Assembly (NCBI GenBank): GCA_951640165.1
Contig: OX621243.1
Coordinates: 8,370,001-8,434,000 of the forward strand
Source of the DNA: Pseudoips prasinana
Lineage: Eukaryota; Arthropoda; Insecta; Lepidoptera; Nolidae
DNA length: 64,000 bases
Reading direction: 5' to 3'
A program made the position numbers and the translations under genes. The first letter of the stretch is position 1, and each line of letters opens with the position of its first letter. Below the pieces are notes generated by a model. It made no database searches. It saw only the letters and a program-made list of their open reading frames with translations, and was not told where the DNA came from. Positions 20,770 to 31,615 of the stretch are shown here, in pieces.

Positions 20770-22570
20770 TAAATATATTCAATGTAAGTATCCTCTAGTA
20801 TAATCATAGTCGAAATTAATGTTAAAAAACATAATCCATGCTAGGCACTTGGCTTATATATATTTTTGAAGGGAATAAAGTAAATATTGAATGATATTAC
20901 TGAGGCATCGTTTTCAGGTACTATAGTGGTAACTTATTACGGAACAATTGTGTACGCTTAACTGTTATGATAATCATTTGTGTTGTTTATAACTGTAAAC
21001 GTTTAGTGTGGTTGATTAATCATAAGTACCGTATATGTGGACTTAGATGTAAAAGTAGCTGTTGGTAATTCCAGTAAACCCTTTTACAGAATGACTTGCC
21101 TGCGACTGTCAGATTTTATAGACGATGAAAATAAACGCTTTAACTTAATTTCACTTTTATAAATCTTTTGATCGAAAATGGAAACGACAGTTTTACCCTT
21201 AGGTAACGCCTTCACTTCAACGCACGGTACATTTCATTTAAACGATCAAAGTCACGATCAGATTTTTTCTTCTTTTTCCCATTCTAACTCATTTCGAGTA
21301 AGAGCTTAAGTGAGTCTTAATTTGCATACTTTTTTATGGTGTCAAATTAAGTTTGCTATCAGTATTTAGACATCTAAACGCCTATACGCCGTAACTTGTA
21401 CCGAATTTCAATTCGTAAAAACTGGCTTTGTTATTTCAATTGAAACTTCTGTACATAATTTGTTGTAATGGAAAAAGAGGACCCAAACTATTAAGACTGT
21501 TTTTTAACTAGAACCAAAAGGCTTTTGTCTGCCACTTAGTACGCGTTATATCCAATACTCAGTTTTTACACTCAATTTAGTTTAGAAAATAGGTGTCAAA
21601 ATAGTCAATTTACTTTTGGAACACTAAATAAAAAAAGTATTGTATAAAGCGATCTTTTAAAGAATGATTCTGTACTAATGGAGAAATTAAAGGATACAAT
21701 AGTACATTGTGCTGAAATACAGTAAGATAACCATTTAATACAAGACCGAACCTGATTTGGAATAACAATGACCAAATCGTCTGAAGCAAATTACACTGAA
21801 AATAAGTAATGTACCGTCATATAGATTCGGGAAAAGATATTTTTGTGCCCTAGTTTTTAAGAAACGTAATAATAAATAAATGAAGTTTTCTAAAGATTTT
21901 AGATTACATGTAAGAACCTATTTATTTCAATCGCTGTAGCAAATGAGAAGCTATCAAATGCAACAAGACTTATTTAACATAAAAAAGATATGAGTGATTT
22001 TTTTAACGAATCGTAATTATTTTATTGTTTTGTTTTATACTGTGTAGGAGAAGTGTACGCGATGATGCTAAGAAATCTATGTTTTAATATCAGCTAACTT
22101 AGCATGCACATATGGTATAAGTTTTTTAGAGGTAAACGTGTTATAAGTTTAATTAATTCTGTTAAAAGCATTTTATGGGAAACGTATTGAATTATGAAAA
22201 CATTTTGACGCACTTTAATTTACAAATGTAATAAAAGATTTAAAACTTGAAGCCGTACTAAGTTTTCGGAGCGACATTTATTAGCTCACACAAATGAAAT
22301 ATAATATTTACACTAAATAATTAACATTTTACGCATCTACTTATAATTTTTTGCGAATTAATTTCTATAGGTATTTATACGTTTAAAAGGAAAAGGGTAA
22401 TGTAATGTTAATATAAAGATAGTTTACTTTAATGTTGTAACATATGAATAAGTTATTTGTCATTGTTGTTACACCAAACCTAGAGCTTATTAAATATTTA
22501 TGTCAAACTAAATAATATCATTAATACTAAATTACATATTCGAACTTATTATTATTATTTTCATACTTCA
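20770..22570. other. No recognisable feature
   Basis: AT-rich DNA without an open frame of note, known repeat or palindrome. The interval 21170-21330 is slightly less AT-rich (GTCACGATCAGATTTTTTCT) but nothing can be assigned. Confidence 0.5.
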
Positions 22571-22574
22571 AAAC

Positions 22575-22830
22575 GGTCACCGTAGCTTAGTTGGCAGAGC
22601 TCCTGCCTACGAAGCTGGTGGTCCTGGGTTCGAATCCCGGTAAGTGCAAATATTTGTGTTATGAGCACGAACATTTGTTTCTGAGTCATGGTTGTTTTCT
22701 ATGTATATAAGTATTTATCTATCTATATTAGTATGTATATCGTCACCTGGTACCCATAGTACAAGCTTTGCTTAGTTTGGGGCTGGGATGATCTGTGTGA
22801 CTTTGTCCCAAGATATTATTATTATATATT
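22575..22830 (+). mobile_element. tRNA-derived SINE, full copy
   Basis: Head GGTCACCGTAGCTTAGTTGG, CAGAGCTCCTGCCTACGAAG, then GTCCTGGGTTCGAATCCCGG has well formed A and B boxes. The body has GTGTTATGAGCACGAACATT, ATGTATATCGTCACCTGGTA, CCCATAGTACAAGCTTTGCT and TAGTTTGGGGCTGGGATGAT, with an ATTATTATT tail. Five near-identical copies (this one, 23707, 28824, 41966 and 50383) make it the youngest-looking family here. Confidence 0.88.
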
Positions 22831-23049
22831 GGTTTTCTAAATTCTCAAGTAAATTTGTAATTATTAAGTATAAGTTTAGTATCCATATGATATTAGGTAC
22901 GTTTATTTGTGCAATTAGTTTAATACACGTGGAGTTTACCTTTAATTAGTTCGACTGTTACAGTTTACTTACACATGTCTCTTAATTAATTGTTCAAACC
23001 TAATAAACAAAATTATAGTTTTACTGCATAACAACTGCTTAAATGCAAT

Positions 23050-23340
23050 ATAAAAAAAAAGGTTTTTATTCACGTAGACTTTAAAAAAGCGCTTGTAAAT
23101 AGTCAGAACATGTTTGTAGTAATATAGTTGTATACATTAGATATTATTTCTAGTTACATAGATAAATATCTATGTTACTAGAAATAATATGTAGATACAT
23201 TTTGTATGAAAACATTTATAAAATTTATTTTATTACAGAAATGATATTTAGCTAGCTCGTATCAAGTTATTGTCAAGAGATTATGTTTAATTATCTAGTT
23301 TAAGTCTAATATTTTTACTACATATTGTCAATGGTTCTGT
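23050..23340 (-). repeat. 3'-UTR-like repeat, minus copy
   Basis: The minus-strand reading ends TCTACGTGAATAAAAACC followed by T-rich sequence, with AATAAA close to the end. This suggests the 3' end of a retrotransposon transcript. It is nearly identical to 45466-45730 (minus) and more distantly related to 24490-24712 (plus). It contains a private inverted duplication at 23141-23190. Confidence 0.65.
23141..23190. repeat. Short-loop inverted duplication inside a repeat
   Basis: Arms 23141-23164 and 23167-23190, 24 bp with one mismatch and a 2-nt loop. The sister repeat at 45466-45730 has only one arm (TATTTCTAGTAACATAGATA), so the second arm was added after the copies diverged. Confidence 0.9.
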
Positions 23341-23706
23341 CTATATTATAATATGAAATTATTACACGTAATCCCAAACATTTCTCAACCAAAAGTAAGC
23401 AATTACGTTTGTAACGTCATATTCAAGGAAAAGGACAATTTAGTAGCAATAGAGCACGTGCCATGGAAACAATTTGTAGAAATGGTACAAGTTCGTGAAG
23501 GCCGCGGGTGGAATGTAATGAGGCTGTATTACTGCAACTGGATATGCTGAATGTAGTACAGCTCAAGTTAGAAGCGGAGCAGAGCGAAATATCATGTGTG
23601 TGTGGTGAGAAAGTGAGATTCAGAATAAGTCAACACTTTAAAGATGAAAAAAATCAAACGTATTCAGAAGGATGCACGGATTTTACGTAAATTATACGAG
23701 TATTTA
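23341..23706. other. Unassigned, weakly open on plus strand
   Basis: Two overlapping plus frames of 60-65 codons (23353-23550 and 23508-23690) occur between repeats. The products are not recognised and have no paired splice sites. They are probably chance or part of the composite flanked by the inverted repeats at 23050 and 24490. Confidence 0.25.
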
Positions 23707-23963
23707 CAATAATAATAATAATATCTCGGGACAATATCACACAGATCATCCTAGCCCCAAACTAAGCAAAGCTTGTAGGTGTGGGTACCAGGCGACGATA
23801 TACATAATTATATAGATAGATAAATACTTATATACATAGAAAACATCCATGACTCAGAAACAAATATTCGTGCTCATCACACAAATATTTGCACTTATCG
23901 GGATTCGAACCCAGGACCACCAGCTTCGTAGGCAGGAGCACTACCAACTAGGCTACGGTGGCC
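23707..23963 (-). mobile_element. tRNA-derived SINE, full copy
   Basis: Minus-strand copy of the 22575 family: head GGCCACCGTAGCCTAGTTGG, TAGTGCTCCTGCCTACGAAG and GGGTTCGAATCCCGATAAGT. The body ends CTAGGATGATCTGTGTGATA with an (ATT)n tail at the low-coordinate end. Confidence 0.88.
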
Positions 23964-24126
23964 ATCCGGAGCAGAGTCATTTAGAATAATTAAACTTTAC
24001 AAATTCTGAAACATTTTTGAAACTTCGTGATTTTAGATACCCCGTATCTGATATCAAGAATTTTAAAATGATTTGTAATCACTTTAGTTTGGGTGGCTTA
24101 AATTTATACAACTCATTTTGAAGTCC

Positions 24127-24166
24127 CTTAAAAAGGACGATTATGGTTATAATCGTCCTTTTTAAG
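24127..24166. repeat. Perfect hairpin, 18-bp arms
   Basis: CTTAAAAAGGACGATTAT (24127-24144), loop GGTT, then the exact inverse (24149-24166). It resembles a terminator in form but is in eukaryotic DNA and is more likely a foldback mutation. Confidence 0.92.
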
Positions 24167-24489
24167 TTTTACTACATTTATCAAAACAGGATAATTTTGG
24201 AAGAAAAATTTGAGTATTTGATTTTTTTTAATTCTGTTAAAATGATGTTTACCGTGCCTTAATCTCATATCTTGGACCTTCTACTGCCAGGAGGCTTACG
24301 CCGAGATCCCAAATGTTACAGTAATGAACTAAAATTGCACCTCATTTTGCTCAGTACCACCGGTTGCAATGACTGTATGCTTGCCACTTTGCGTTTGTAC
24401 CACTTTCGACAGCATACAAATGGCCTGTCTCCGCTTATGAATGCGTTACCGCATAGATTATGGAGTAAGTTCAAAATTTAGAAGTTTGC

Positions 24490-24712
24490 CTAAAATTTAG
24501 ATAATTAAACCTACACATGATCCTTGACAATAACTTAATTTAAGTTAGCTAAATATCGTTACTATTATAAAATAAATCTTATTGTAAATTATTTCCTACA
24601 ATCCGTGTATGTACCTAGAAATAATAATAAATTAATTATATATTACTACGAACATGTTCTGACTATTTACAAGCGCTTTTTTAAAGTCTACGTGAATAAA
24701 AACCTTTTCTAT
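24490..24712 (+). repeat. 3'-UTR-like repeat, plus copy
   Basis: Diverged relative of the repeat at 23050 in opposite orientation. It contains GAACATGTTCTGACTATTTA and CAAGCGCTTTTTTAAAGTCT, and ends ACGTGAATAAAAACCTTTT. With 23050 it forms an inverted pair about 1.15 kb apart. Confidence 0.6.
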
Positions 24713-25149
24713 TTATTTTATTATTTATTATGCCTAGGTTCCAATATAAATAAATATAAATAATGATGATTAGAACAACGGTGGTTAACATTTTCTTTGG
24801 CAACTTAACTTAAATTAATTACGGACTCATGAAGTATATATAAATTATTTATACATATTTATACATTTTCGCAAATATATTACATTTTTTGCGACTAATT
24901 AATTTAGAACGCTGATATAATTTGACCCTGCATTCTATGCGTTAAGGGCTGTAGAATATTTTACAAATAGAATAAAATTTTCGTTGACCTAACGTGATTA
25001 AGGCTTGATCAACCAAATATAATTTCACATCCTGTCGGCGATCTAAATAATATCATACTGTTAAAAATATATTAACATAATATTCTCATATGTATTAGAA
25101 AAAGTAAGTTTGCGTATCAATTATTGTATTGTACCGTCGCTTTCAATGT

Positions 25150-25360
25150 CACAATAATAATTTTCATAATATGAATAAAACCGAGAACTAAACACCGTAA
25201 CCCCAATAATTCAATTACAAGGCAATAAAACTCGCAATTACATGTTAACACGTATTTACACGGTAATCGCGTGCAATACCGACCGTGACGGAGGGGTATC
25301 GCACAGGGTGCGCGGTAGACCATGTCATTGCTGTCAACACTACTAAATTTATAATTGTAG
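25150..25360 (-). repeat. GC-shifted patch, probably old retroelement sequence
   Basis: The minus strand reads GGTCTACCGCGCACCCTGTG, CGATACCCCTCCGTCACGG, then TATTGCACGCGATTACCGTG. It reminds me of dispersed lepidopteran sequence. The long minus frame here (25117-25455) runs on into the 5S SINE, so I do not treat it as a gene. Confidence 0.3.
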
Positions 25361-25395
25361 TTAAATTTATTGTTTGTAAATAGAAGCTTTGTGAT

Positions 25396-25640
25396 TTGCT
25401 TACTTATCGTATGGGCAGTGGTTACCCTGGTGTCAGAGTTGTTCGAGACGCCCAATAGTCCTCTGACATGGCTTAACGACTGTTGCCTAATTGCTACAAC
25501 TGGGACCGCTTAAGCTTAACGTGCCCTCTGAAGCACAGGAATTAAACCACTTAGGCGGTAACCTATCTATGGACTGACCGCGAGCCTAGTTGCTTAACCG
25601 CACCAATCACTTACGGACGGTGAGATCATCTAGCTATGAC
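25396..25640 (-). mobile_element. 5S-rRNA-derived SINE
   Basis: On the minus strand: CCGTAAGTGATTGGTGCGGT, TAAGCAACTAGGCTCGCGGT, CAGTCCATAGATAGGTTACC, AGTCGTTAAGCCATGTCAGA and CTCTGACACCAGGGTAACC, ending CCCATACGATAAGTAAGC. It is near full length with small deletions in the centre. Confidence 0.78.
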
Positions 25641-25859
25641 AAAAGATAACGAAATCTTCAAAGAAATAAAAAAGACAATAACAAGAATAGGTAAAGTTCT
25701 GAGAAAAAGGTTATAATAATGATAATATTTGTAATATGACGCTGACAACGGTGAAGAAGTAACGAACATGTAGACATTAGAAAAATTAAGAGTGTGATAA
25801 GGAAAGAGAAATAAAGAAGAACAACGTATGAGAAAAAAATAAGTTTTCAAGCCAATTTA

Positions 25860-27320
25860 CAAACGGTAATAAAATCAATTCTAATACCGCTTTACATTTT
25901 AGTTAGCCTAGCTTTATACTGTTTAGTATTTATTTAGTTTTGCTGTTTAGTTTTACGGTACATAGCAAGCTCAAGCAAACTTTAGTTGCTGATCATATGG
26001 TCAGCTCAGTCGGTTATCGCGGAAATATATTTTTTTTAATAGATAATAGAAATATATTTATTAATAATGTTGCAAAACATTGATAACAACAGGCCAATTG
26101 AAGATGCAGGAACTGATTTTTCTAAACCTAATTGATATATAAATTTAAAAATAAACACAATTTCCTGTTCTAAAATCGTTAGTGTAGAGCGTATAAATGA
26201 TATAATAGTCTGCGAGAAGAAACAACTGGTGCATTTATTTAACTTCCGTCTTCAATTAAAAGTGGTAATTTCATAACAGTGTCGACACTAGACATTGTTG
26301 CAATCATAATTACAAATATTTATACGGAAGTTGTAATCGTCTTGAGAAAGCAGAACATAATCAATCAGCCAATCAGACTGTCTAGGTGTAGTTCCAGGTT
26401 ATGGCTCAATACTTGCTGTTCAATGTTTCAATTTCCATGACTCATTACCAATACTTTACTGTATCCACTTAAATAACAAAAAATCATACCATGTTTTTAA
26501 AAATATTTATATGAGGAAAAAGTGATGCACATTCAATTAAAAAAATAATGGATGAATAGTTTACGTAATTCAGTAACAATTAAATTACTCAACAAATGTA
26601 AGCTAAAGACGACTTTATGTTTCAAATATAGTAGCCCTATTTTTATTGCTATCTATTGCAAACCTCAACTAACTTTATAGATTCTTACTTGGTTTCTAAA
26701 TTGTACTAATAATTTATTATTTATACATACTTTTCTTCGCTTATGTATTGTGTGAACATAAACGAAAAGTTATCACAATTAATTCTATTTTTAATAAAAA
26801 TAAAAAAAGAACTTTGCAGGCAAACAGGATTAAATAAATAGTACTATGAAATTTAATTTCTAAAAGAAACATTCGTAAATCACACGAAATTAAATTGTAA
26901 TAAAGACATTAATCACACTCAAAGAATTTTATTGTGTTTGCACAAATGATAACCAACCATGACTAAAGGGTATTCATAAGACACGGTCTGGTATACCACG
27001 TGCTTATGTTGAACTGGGGTAGGCATCAGACCGTGTCACACCTGGTAATGATATGTAGCTTAACAAGTGGTAAATATTTGATGCTACTAAACAAGTTTAT
27101 GTTGAACAATATGGTGATGTTATGCTAATTGATGGAATCATGAATAACATGTAACTTAATAGATTGTTTTGAATAAAATATATTAATATAATATTCTTAT
27201 TTAAAAGAAAGCTATATAAATTATTGTATATAAGTTGTATTTTAACTGAAATGAAAATAGTAAATGATTGGTTATCAAATGCATGAAACGATGAATGAAT
27301 TGAATAATAAGAAAAAAATA
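25860..27320. other. No gene seen; one weak hairpin
   Basis: AT-rich sequence. Only an 11-bp inverted pair, GACACGGTCTG at 26980 and CAGACCGTGTC at 27027, stands out. Nothing else could be assigned. Confidence 0.5.
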
Positions 27321-27324
27321 AAGC

Positions 27325-27556
27325 TCTTTCGATCAATGGCAGAGTGAACTCAATAACTTACGAGAGTTAAATGCATCTAAATTAGATTCTGATGTATTTG
27401 ATCCAGAATTTAATTTTTGACTTCATTCAAATACCAAAAAACGAATTTAAAAATTTCACAGTCAGATATGCTGAAAATATTCCTGCCACTGAGATACGAA
27501 AACTTTATCTCATTGAAGACCGTTTAAATTGTGTTACAAGTAAATCTATTTGTTAG
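27325..27556 (+). pseudogene. Decayed orphan reading frame
   Basis: Two open segments on plus, 27325-27420 and 27419-27556, abut at a run of five T and are offset by one base. The first reads SFDQWQSELNNLRELNASK at its start and the second contains VRYAENIPATEIRKLYLIED. The mixed charged and polar make-up is more protein-like than chance AT-rich frames. No domain is recognised. A stop follows at 27554. It may be a retrocopy, an old mobile-element fragment or chance. Confidence 0.3.
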
Positions 27557-28695
27557 GCCATTGGACGCTCACGTTTCGGTCGTGATCTAGTCGTGATTCT
27601 GTCTGGGTGCGCATTCACAAAAACCATCTAAAGACCTCTTGGAATTTAATTAAATATAGCTGTCACTACAAACGGTTTACATTATTGGCTGTTAAATAGT
27701 TTGTTGCTAGGAGAATGTAGAGCCATGTAATTTTGCCATAAATAGAAAAAGGTTTCGCTACACGTGTCGAAGAAAAGATTAAGAAGTACAGATGTTAATA
27801 ATGTTAGTAAGATGACTTATTATGTTAAGGAATGCAATGGAACACTACCAACGAACAAATGCGAGCATTTCTATTTTAGACAATAAAGGTAAAAAATATC
27901 ACTTTAATTTTTGTATAAAGGTACGACAATGGCCTTTTTAGGTTATTACTCACCCCCGGCATCGTAATACCAATGACGCAAACCAAATTGTGTTTACATT
28001 TATCTATCTTTCGCTTTCTCAGTAGGACTTATTCACTTTGAAATTCTTAACGTGAGCTTAAATGAATACAGGAGCAAAAACTTGCCCGATTTATATCCAA
28101 AACGTCTTCAATCATAAAGTTCCCAACTCCAAATCCGTAATATATGGTCCAATTTGATCGTATCTCAACTACTGGTAGCATTTTACCCAAAAAAAGAACT
28201 CAGGAGTCGGACAATCAAGCCGTCACAATTTTAATCAAGGCTCCCGCAAATTCTATCGCTTTTTTTCACTTTTGGATTCTGCTGCGACGTAATAATTGCG
28301 CCAAATCACAGGGAATCGACTGCAAGTCGGGCTGTTAGCCTGGTCAGAAGAAAGTTTATGTGTTTGTCTATACCCTAACAATTTAACTGTTGCTGGACCT
28401 AAAAGGTGTTGGTAAGGGTGTAGATCATTATCGCCTTGCAAAACATTAAAAAGGTGCTGCAAAACGTACACAAACCTAAAATGGTATTGCTAAATTATTG
28501 GTAATTGTATGTTGTATTTTTATATAAGCTTTAAGAGTATTATGTTTTTAAGTTTGGAATTATTATTCTTATCTCTTATTCGTCATCCAATGTCTATAAA
28601 TGTTATAGCTATAAGTTTATACTATATTTTATGTTCTTCATTAGTATGATAAGTTAGATGTTTTAGTTTCTCCTATGATCATTGAGTACCCTATC

Positions 28696-28823
28696 GGTAT
28701 AGTTGTTCAAAACCGCTTAGAAGACCTCTGCCACGGATGACTGTTGACTTACGACAATCACCGGGACTGATAACTTAAGTACGAAAACGATTATGAATGA
28801 AATAACTTTGGCGGTCACCCATC
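28696..28823 (-). mobile_element. 5S-derived SINE, part 1 (split by insertion)
   Basis: The minus strand contains GATGGGTGACCGCCAAAG and the body AGTCATCCGTGGCAGAGGTC, then GGTTTTGAACAACTATACC. The head side is cut at 28823 by the SINE 28824-29125 and resumes at 29126. Confidence 0.65.
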
Positions 28824-29125
28824 GGTCGCCGTAGCCTAGTTGGTAGTGCTCCTGCCTACGAAGCTGGTGGTCTTGGGTTCGAATCCCGGTACTCGGAAAC
28901 AAATATTCGTGCTCATCACACAAATATTTACACTTAATATTTGTGTGATGAGCACGAATATTTGTTTCCGAGTCATGGATGTTTTCTATGTATTTAGGTA
29001 GGTATTTATCTATATAAGTATGTATATCGTCGCCTGGTACCCATAGTACAAGCTTTGCTTAGTTTGGGGCTAGGATGATCTGTGTGACATTGTCCCTATG
29101 TATTGTCCCTATATATATATTATTA
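28824..29125 (+). mobile_element. tRNA-derived SINE with internal inverted duplication
   Basis: Copy of the 22575 family: GGTCGCCGTAGCCTAGTTGG, GGGTTCGAATCCCGGTA, then CATAGTACAAGCTTTGCTTA and GGATGATCTGTGTGACATTG, with an AT-rich tail. It is longer than its sisters because 38 bases of body are present twice in inverted order (28891-28973). Confidence 0.88.
28891..28973. repeat. Perfect 38-bp inverted duplication inside SINE
   Basis: Arm 28891-28928, loop TACACTT (28929-28935), arm 28936-28973, with no mismatch. The right arm is the normal SINE body; the left arm is its inverse and is absent from four sister copies. Confidence 0.95.
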
Positions 29126-29188
29126 TCTAGATTGATTGCGTGCTTAGGTGCTAAATCTCTCAAATCACTTCCAGACAGGTGAGAACCA
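29126..29188 (-). mobile_element. 5S-derived SINE, part 2 (head side)
   Basis: CTAGATTGATTGCGTGCTTA, GGTGCTAAATCTCTCAAATC and ACTTCCAGACAGGTGAG align with TATGGATTGACCGCGAGCCT, AGTTGCTTAACCTCGCCAAT and CACTTACGGACGGTGAG of other copies. It completes the element interrupted at 28823. ATC occurs on both sides of the inserted SINE. Confidence 0.6.
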
Positions 29189-29629
29189 TTGGCTAAGCAA
29201 TCTTTGCTAAAATGACTTTGTTTATTAGAACTTTTGTTTTTACAAAGCACTATAATACGTTCGCCAATAAAATCCCGTGTTTCCCTGTCGCGGTTTTAAA
29301 GAATGCAATATCGTTCAGTATTTGCAGTAAAAAGTATACAAAAATCAAGTATTTTAATTCCCGCTTCGGGGCTAAGCTTTGTAATTATAAGGTAATTGGT
29401 GGGCTGGAGAGGTTCAGTAGCCGATATATCACGGGATCGAGGCCTGGAATTAAAATTGAGAGTCCTATTTCGTGTGTTAAGGTAAGGATTTTTATTTTCT
29501 TTGGAGTTTTCGAATATCCTATTTTCAATATTTTATGTTAGCAGTCAATCTAACTTAAATAATTTACTAAGTAACCATTTAATTTTATTTCGAAAGATAT
29601 ATTATTAATTAATTCCATTTTATTTACAG

Positions 29630-29800
29630 AAAGTTTTTTTTTATTTAACTAAGTTAGCAATAAGCATACGTTCCGCCTGATGGTAAACGGCCACTGTTGT
29701 AAGTATTTAATAGCTTGCAACCGCTTGTTTTGACCTTTAAGAAACCTTATCACTCCTTTCATTTAGGGCGTTCTAATGCGACAGGGAGTTCTAACAAAAT
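29630..29800 (+). repeat. Lepidopteran repeat with CCGCCTGATGGTAA
   Basis: TTTTTTTTATTTAACTAAGT, ACGTTCCGCCTGATGGTAAA, CGGCCACTGTTGTAAG and GCTTGCAACCGC are of the type seen in dispersed repeats that read GCCTGATGGTAAGCGG in many moths. The end is not defined. Confidence 0.45.
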
Positions 29801-29829
29801 ATTCCAGTTATAAAATTGTGTTGATTAAC

Positions 29830-30085
29830 TCATAAATCTAGTGGCCGCGAAAAACCTGGTTTCAAATCCTAGGTCGGGACAAAAAGTGTTTCGCGATGTT
29901 TTTGGCCAAAAACACCCAGTCGCAGCCAGGGGTCAACGTATTGTCAAAGCTTTGCCTCCTGTTCGTATAGGACAAGTTTCGGACCGTTTACATAATAATT
30001 ATGTCTTGCGTAATTGGTCAGTCTTCGTTAAGACTGGCCGTTTAGCCAAAATTCTGCCAAATGCTCTTTAATTTATTATTTATTA
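29830..30085 (+). mobile_element. tRNA-derived SINE, strongly diverged
   Basis: TCTAGTGGCCGCG and CCTGGTTTCAAATCCTAGGT (B box) are followed by AGTCGCAGCCAGGGGTCAAC and GACTGGCCGTTTAGCCAAAA. These keep the order of the 18626 family with many changes. Confidence 0.5.
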
Positions 30086-30569
30086 TAATGGTCTTATTTT
30101 ATTGTTGTCTGCATAGTTTTAGAATAAATCTTCATTGTAATTATATAACATAATATAATTATATAACAGGAAATATTGTAAAATACATTATGGACTATCG
30201 AAAACACATAAGAACATCGATAAAACCGTACCAGTTAGTCATGATCCGTTACTTTTTAATAAACAATATAGACATTGCATGTAGTAATTATAGGTCTATA
30301 TAGAAACATCGTTAGCATACAGTACTTTTTATTAAAATACATTATGGCGATCATGTTAGATACGAGTATAATCTATTATTTTAAAAGAATTAATCTTTTT
30401 AAAAATAAATAACTAGCCTCCGTCCGAGGCTTCATTGGCGTAGAATATACGGCCGTCTGAAAGTTAGTTTTCTGTTCCTTGAGAAAAATGGGTTTTTGCA
30501 ATAAGGACTGTAAATATATTCTAATGCACTGCATTAAAAGCTATCATTAGAAACATACACTATGGTGAA

Positions 30570-30840
30570 ATCATATCGTCATGTCAGCCGAACGATATCC
30601 ACTGCTGGACAAAGGGCTCCCCAAAAGATTTCCTCAATGGAGCGGTATCTATCATTTGGAGGATAATGCCATAATCGCCAAGCTTGGAAAAAGGGTTGAC
30701 GATCGCAGTATGATGTTCATAATACACAGCGAGACGGTGTTGCCCGTTCTTTGGTAGATATTTCCCTCGGGATGAGTTCTTAGCCCTCATGAAATGACAG
30801 TGAGAGTTGATATTTTCTGCCGTTAGCCACACAGCAAAGT
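30570..30840 (-). mobile_element. Non-autonomous element with RTE-like 3' tail
   Basis: On the minus strand: TGTGTGGCTAACGGCAGAAA, AACTCATCCCGAGGGAAATA, AAGAACGGGCAACACCGTCT, CATCATACTGCGATCGTCAA and CCAAGCTTGGCGATTATGGC. The end reads as GEPFVQQWISFG plus stop, like the last codons of RTE. The 80-codon minus frame across it is a property of the repeat, not a gene. Confidence 0.75.
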
Positions 30841-31539
30841 ATGTAAAGTAGGTACTTAAAATACTAAATCATCTTTCTATCTTACTATTATATTCTTCTT
30901 GTACAGGTACTAAAATATCAACACTTACAAAACTTTTAGCTTAACTCTTTCACGTGGTAATACTTAAAAAAGTAATTGGAGCACCTAAAAGCATGAATAT
31001 ATTTGCATATATTTTAGATGTGTTTACCAAAATATCTTAAAAACCATTTGTTTAATTTTTTAAGGCACAATATTATCTGTTCGAGATTATTTTGCATTAA
31101 ACGTTCATGTAGTGTGGATGAGACGTCGTTACATTGCATAAAAGACACTTAACAAGGACCAAATCTGAAACACAAATAATTAAACGAGAACTTTATTGGA
31201 TTCTTTGTTCAGATAGAGGTTTGTGTAAAAGGATTTGTTTGTAGAACATTTTCTAAAATAAAATGTATAAGATAAATAATTAAGGCAAGTTTATTGCTAA
31301 GTACCGTCTACATAATAAATAAAATCTTATAAATAAAAGTGTCGGTTAGAAGCGTAAATTACAATCATTTAATTTAAGTATGTTTGAGGACGCCTGCCAA
31401 TAATCTATAAGTTAATTGTTTACACAACTTTTTTTTTAAATATAATTTTACTTGAAGAAACTTGTACAAGTAATTTATAGATTGAATCACATTAGAATAA
31501 TCAAATTTTGCTCTAAAAACACCATATTGTAGTAATTAG

Positions 31540-31615
31540 TCCGGCGGGAATCGAACGTCGATTGATAACGTAACTACCCCGGATGGAATAGAACCAGCAC
31601 CCACTACCCTTCGAA
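31540..31615 (-). repeat. Two tandem B-box-like SINE head fragments
   Basis: CCGGCGGGAATCGAACGTCG and CCCCGGATGGAATAGAACCA each look like an inverted tRNA-like B-box region (GGTTCGATTCC type). No body could be recognised for either. Confidence 0.35.

Noticed and set aside
22575..22650. tRNA gene, from good A and B boxes
   Set aside because: The same head occurs five times attached to a SINE body and (ATT)n tail, and the cloverleaf is not complete.
24127..24166. Rho-independent terminator
   Set aside because: The hairpin form fits, but the genome is eukaryotic and there is no gene to terminate.
25117..25455. 112-codon minus frame as a gene
   Set aside because: It starts inside a 5S SINE and runs through a probable old repeat; there are no splice sites or homology.
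30584..30832. 82-codon minus frame as a gene
   Set aside because: It lies entirely in a dispersed RTE-tailed element; its final residues are the RTE terminus.
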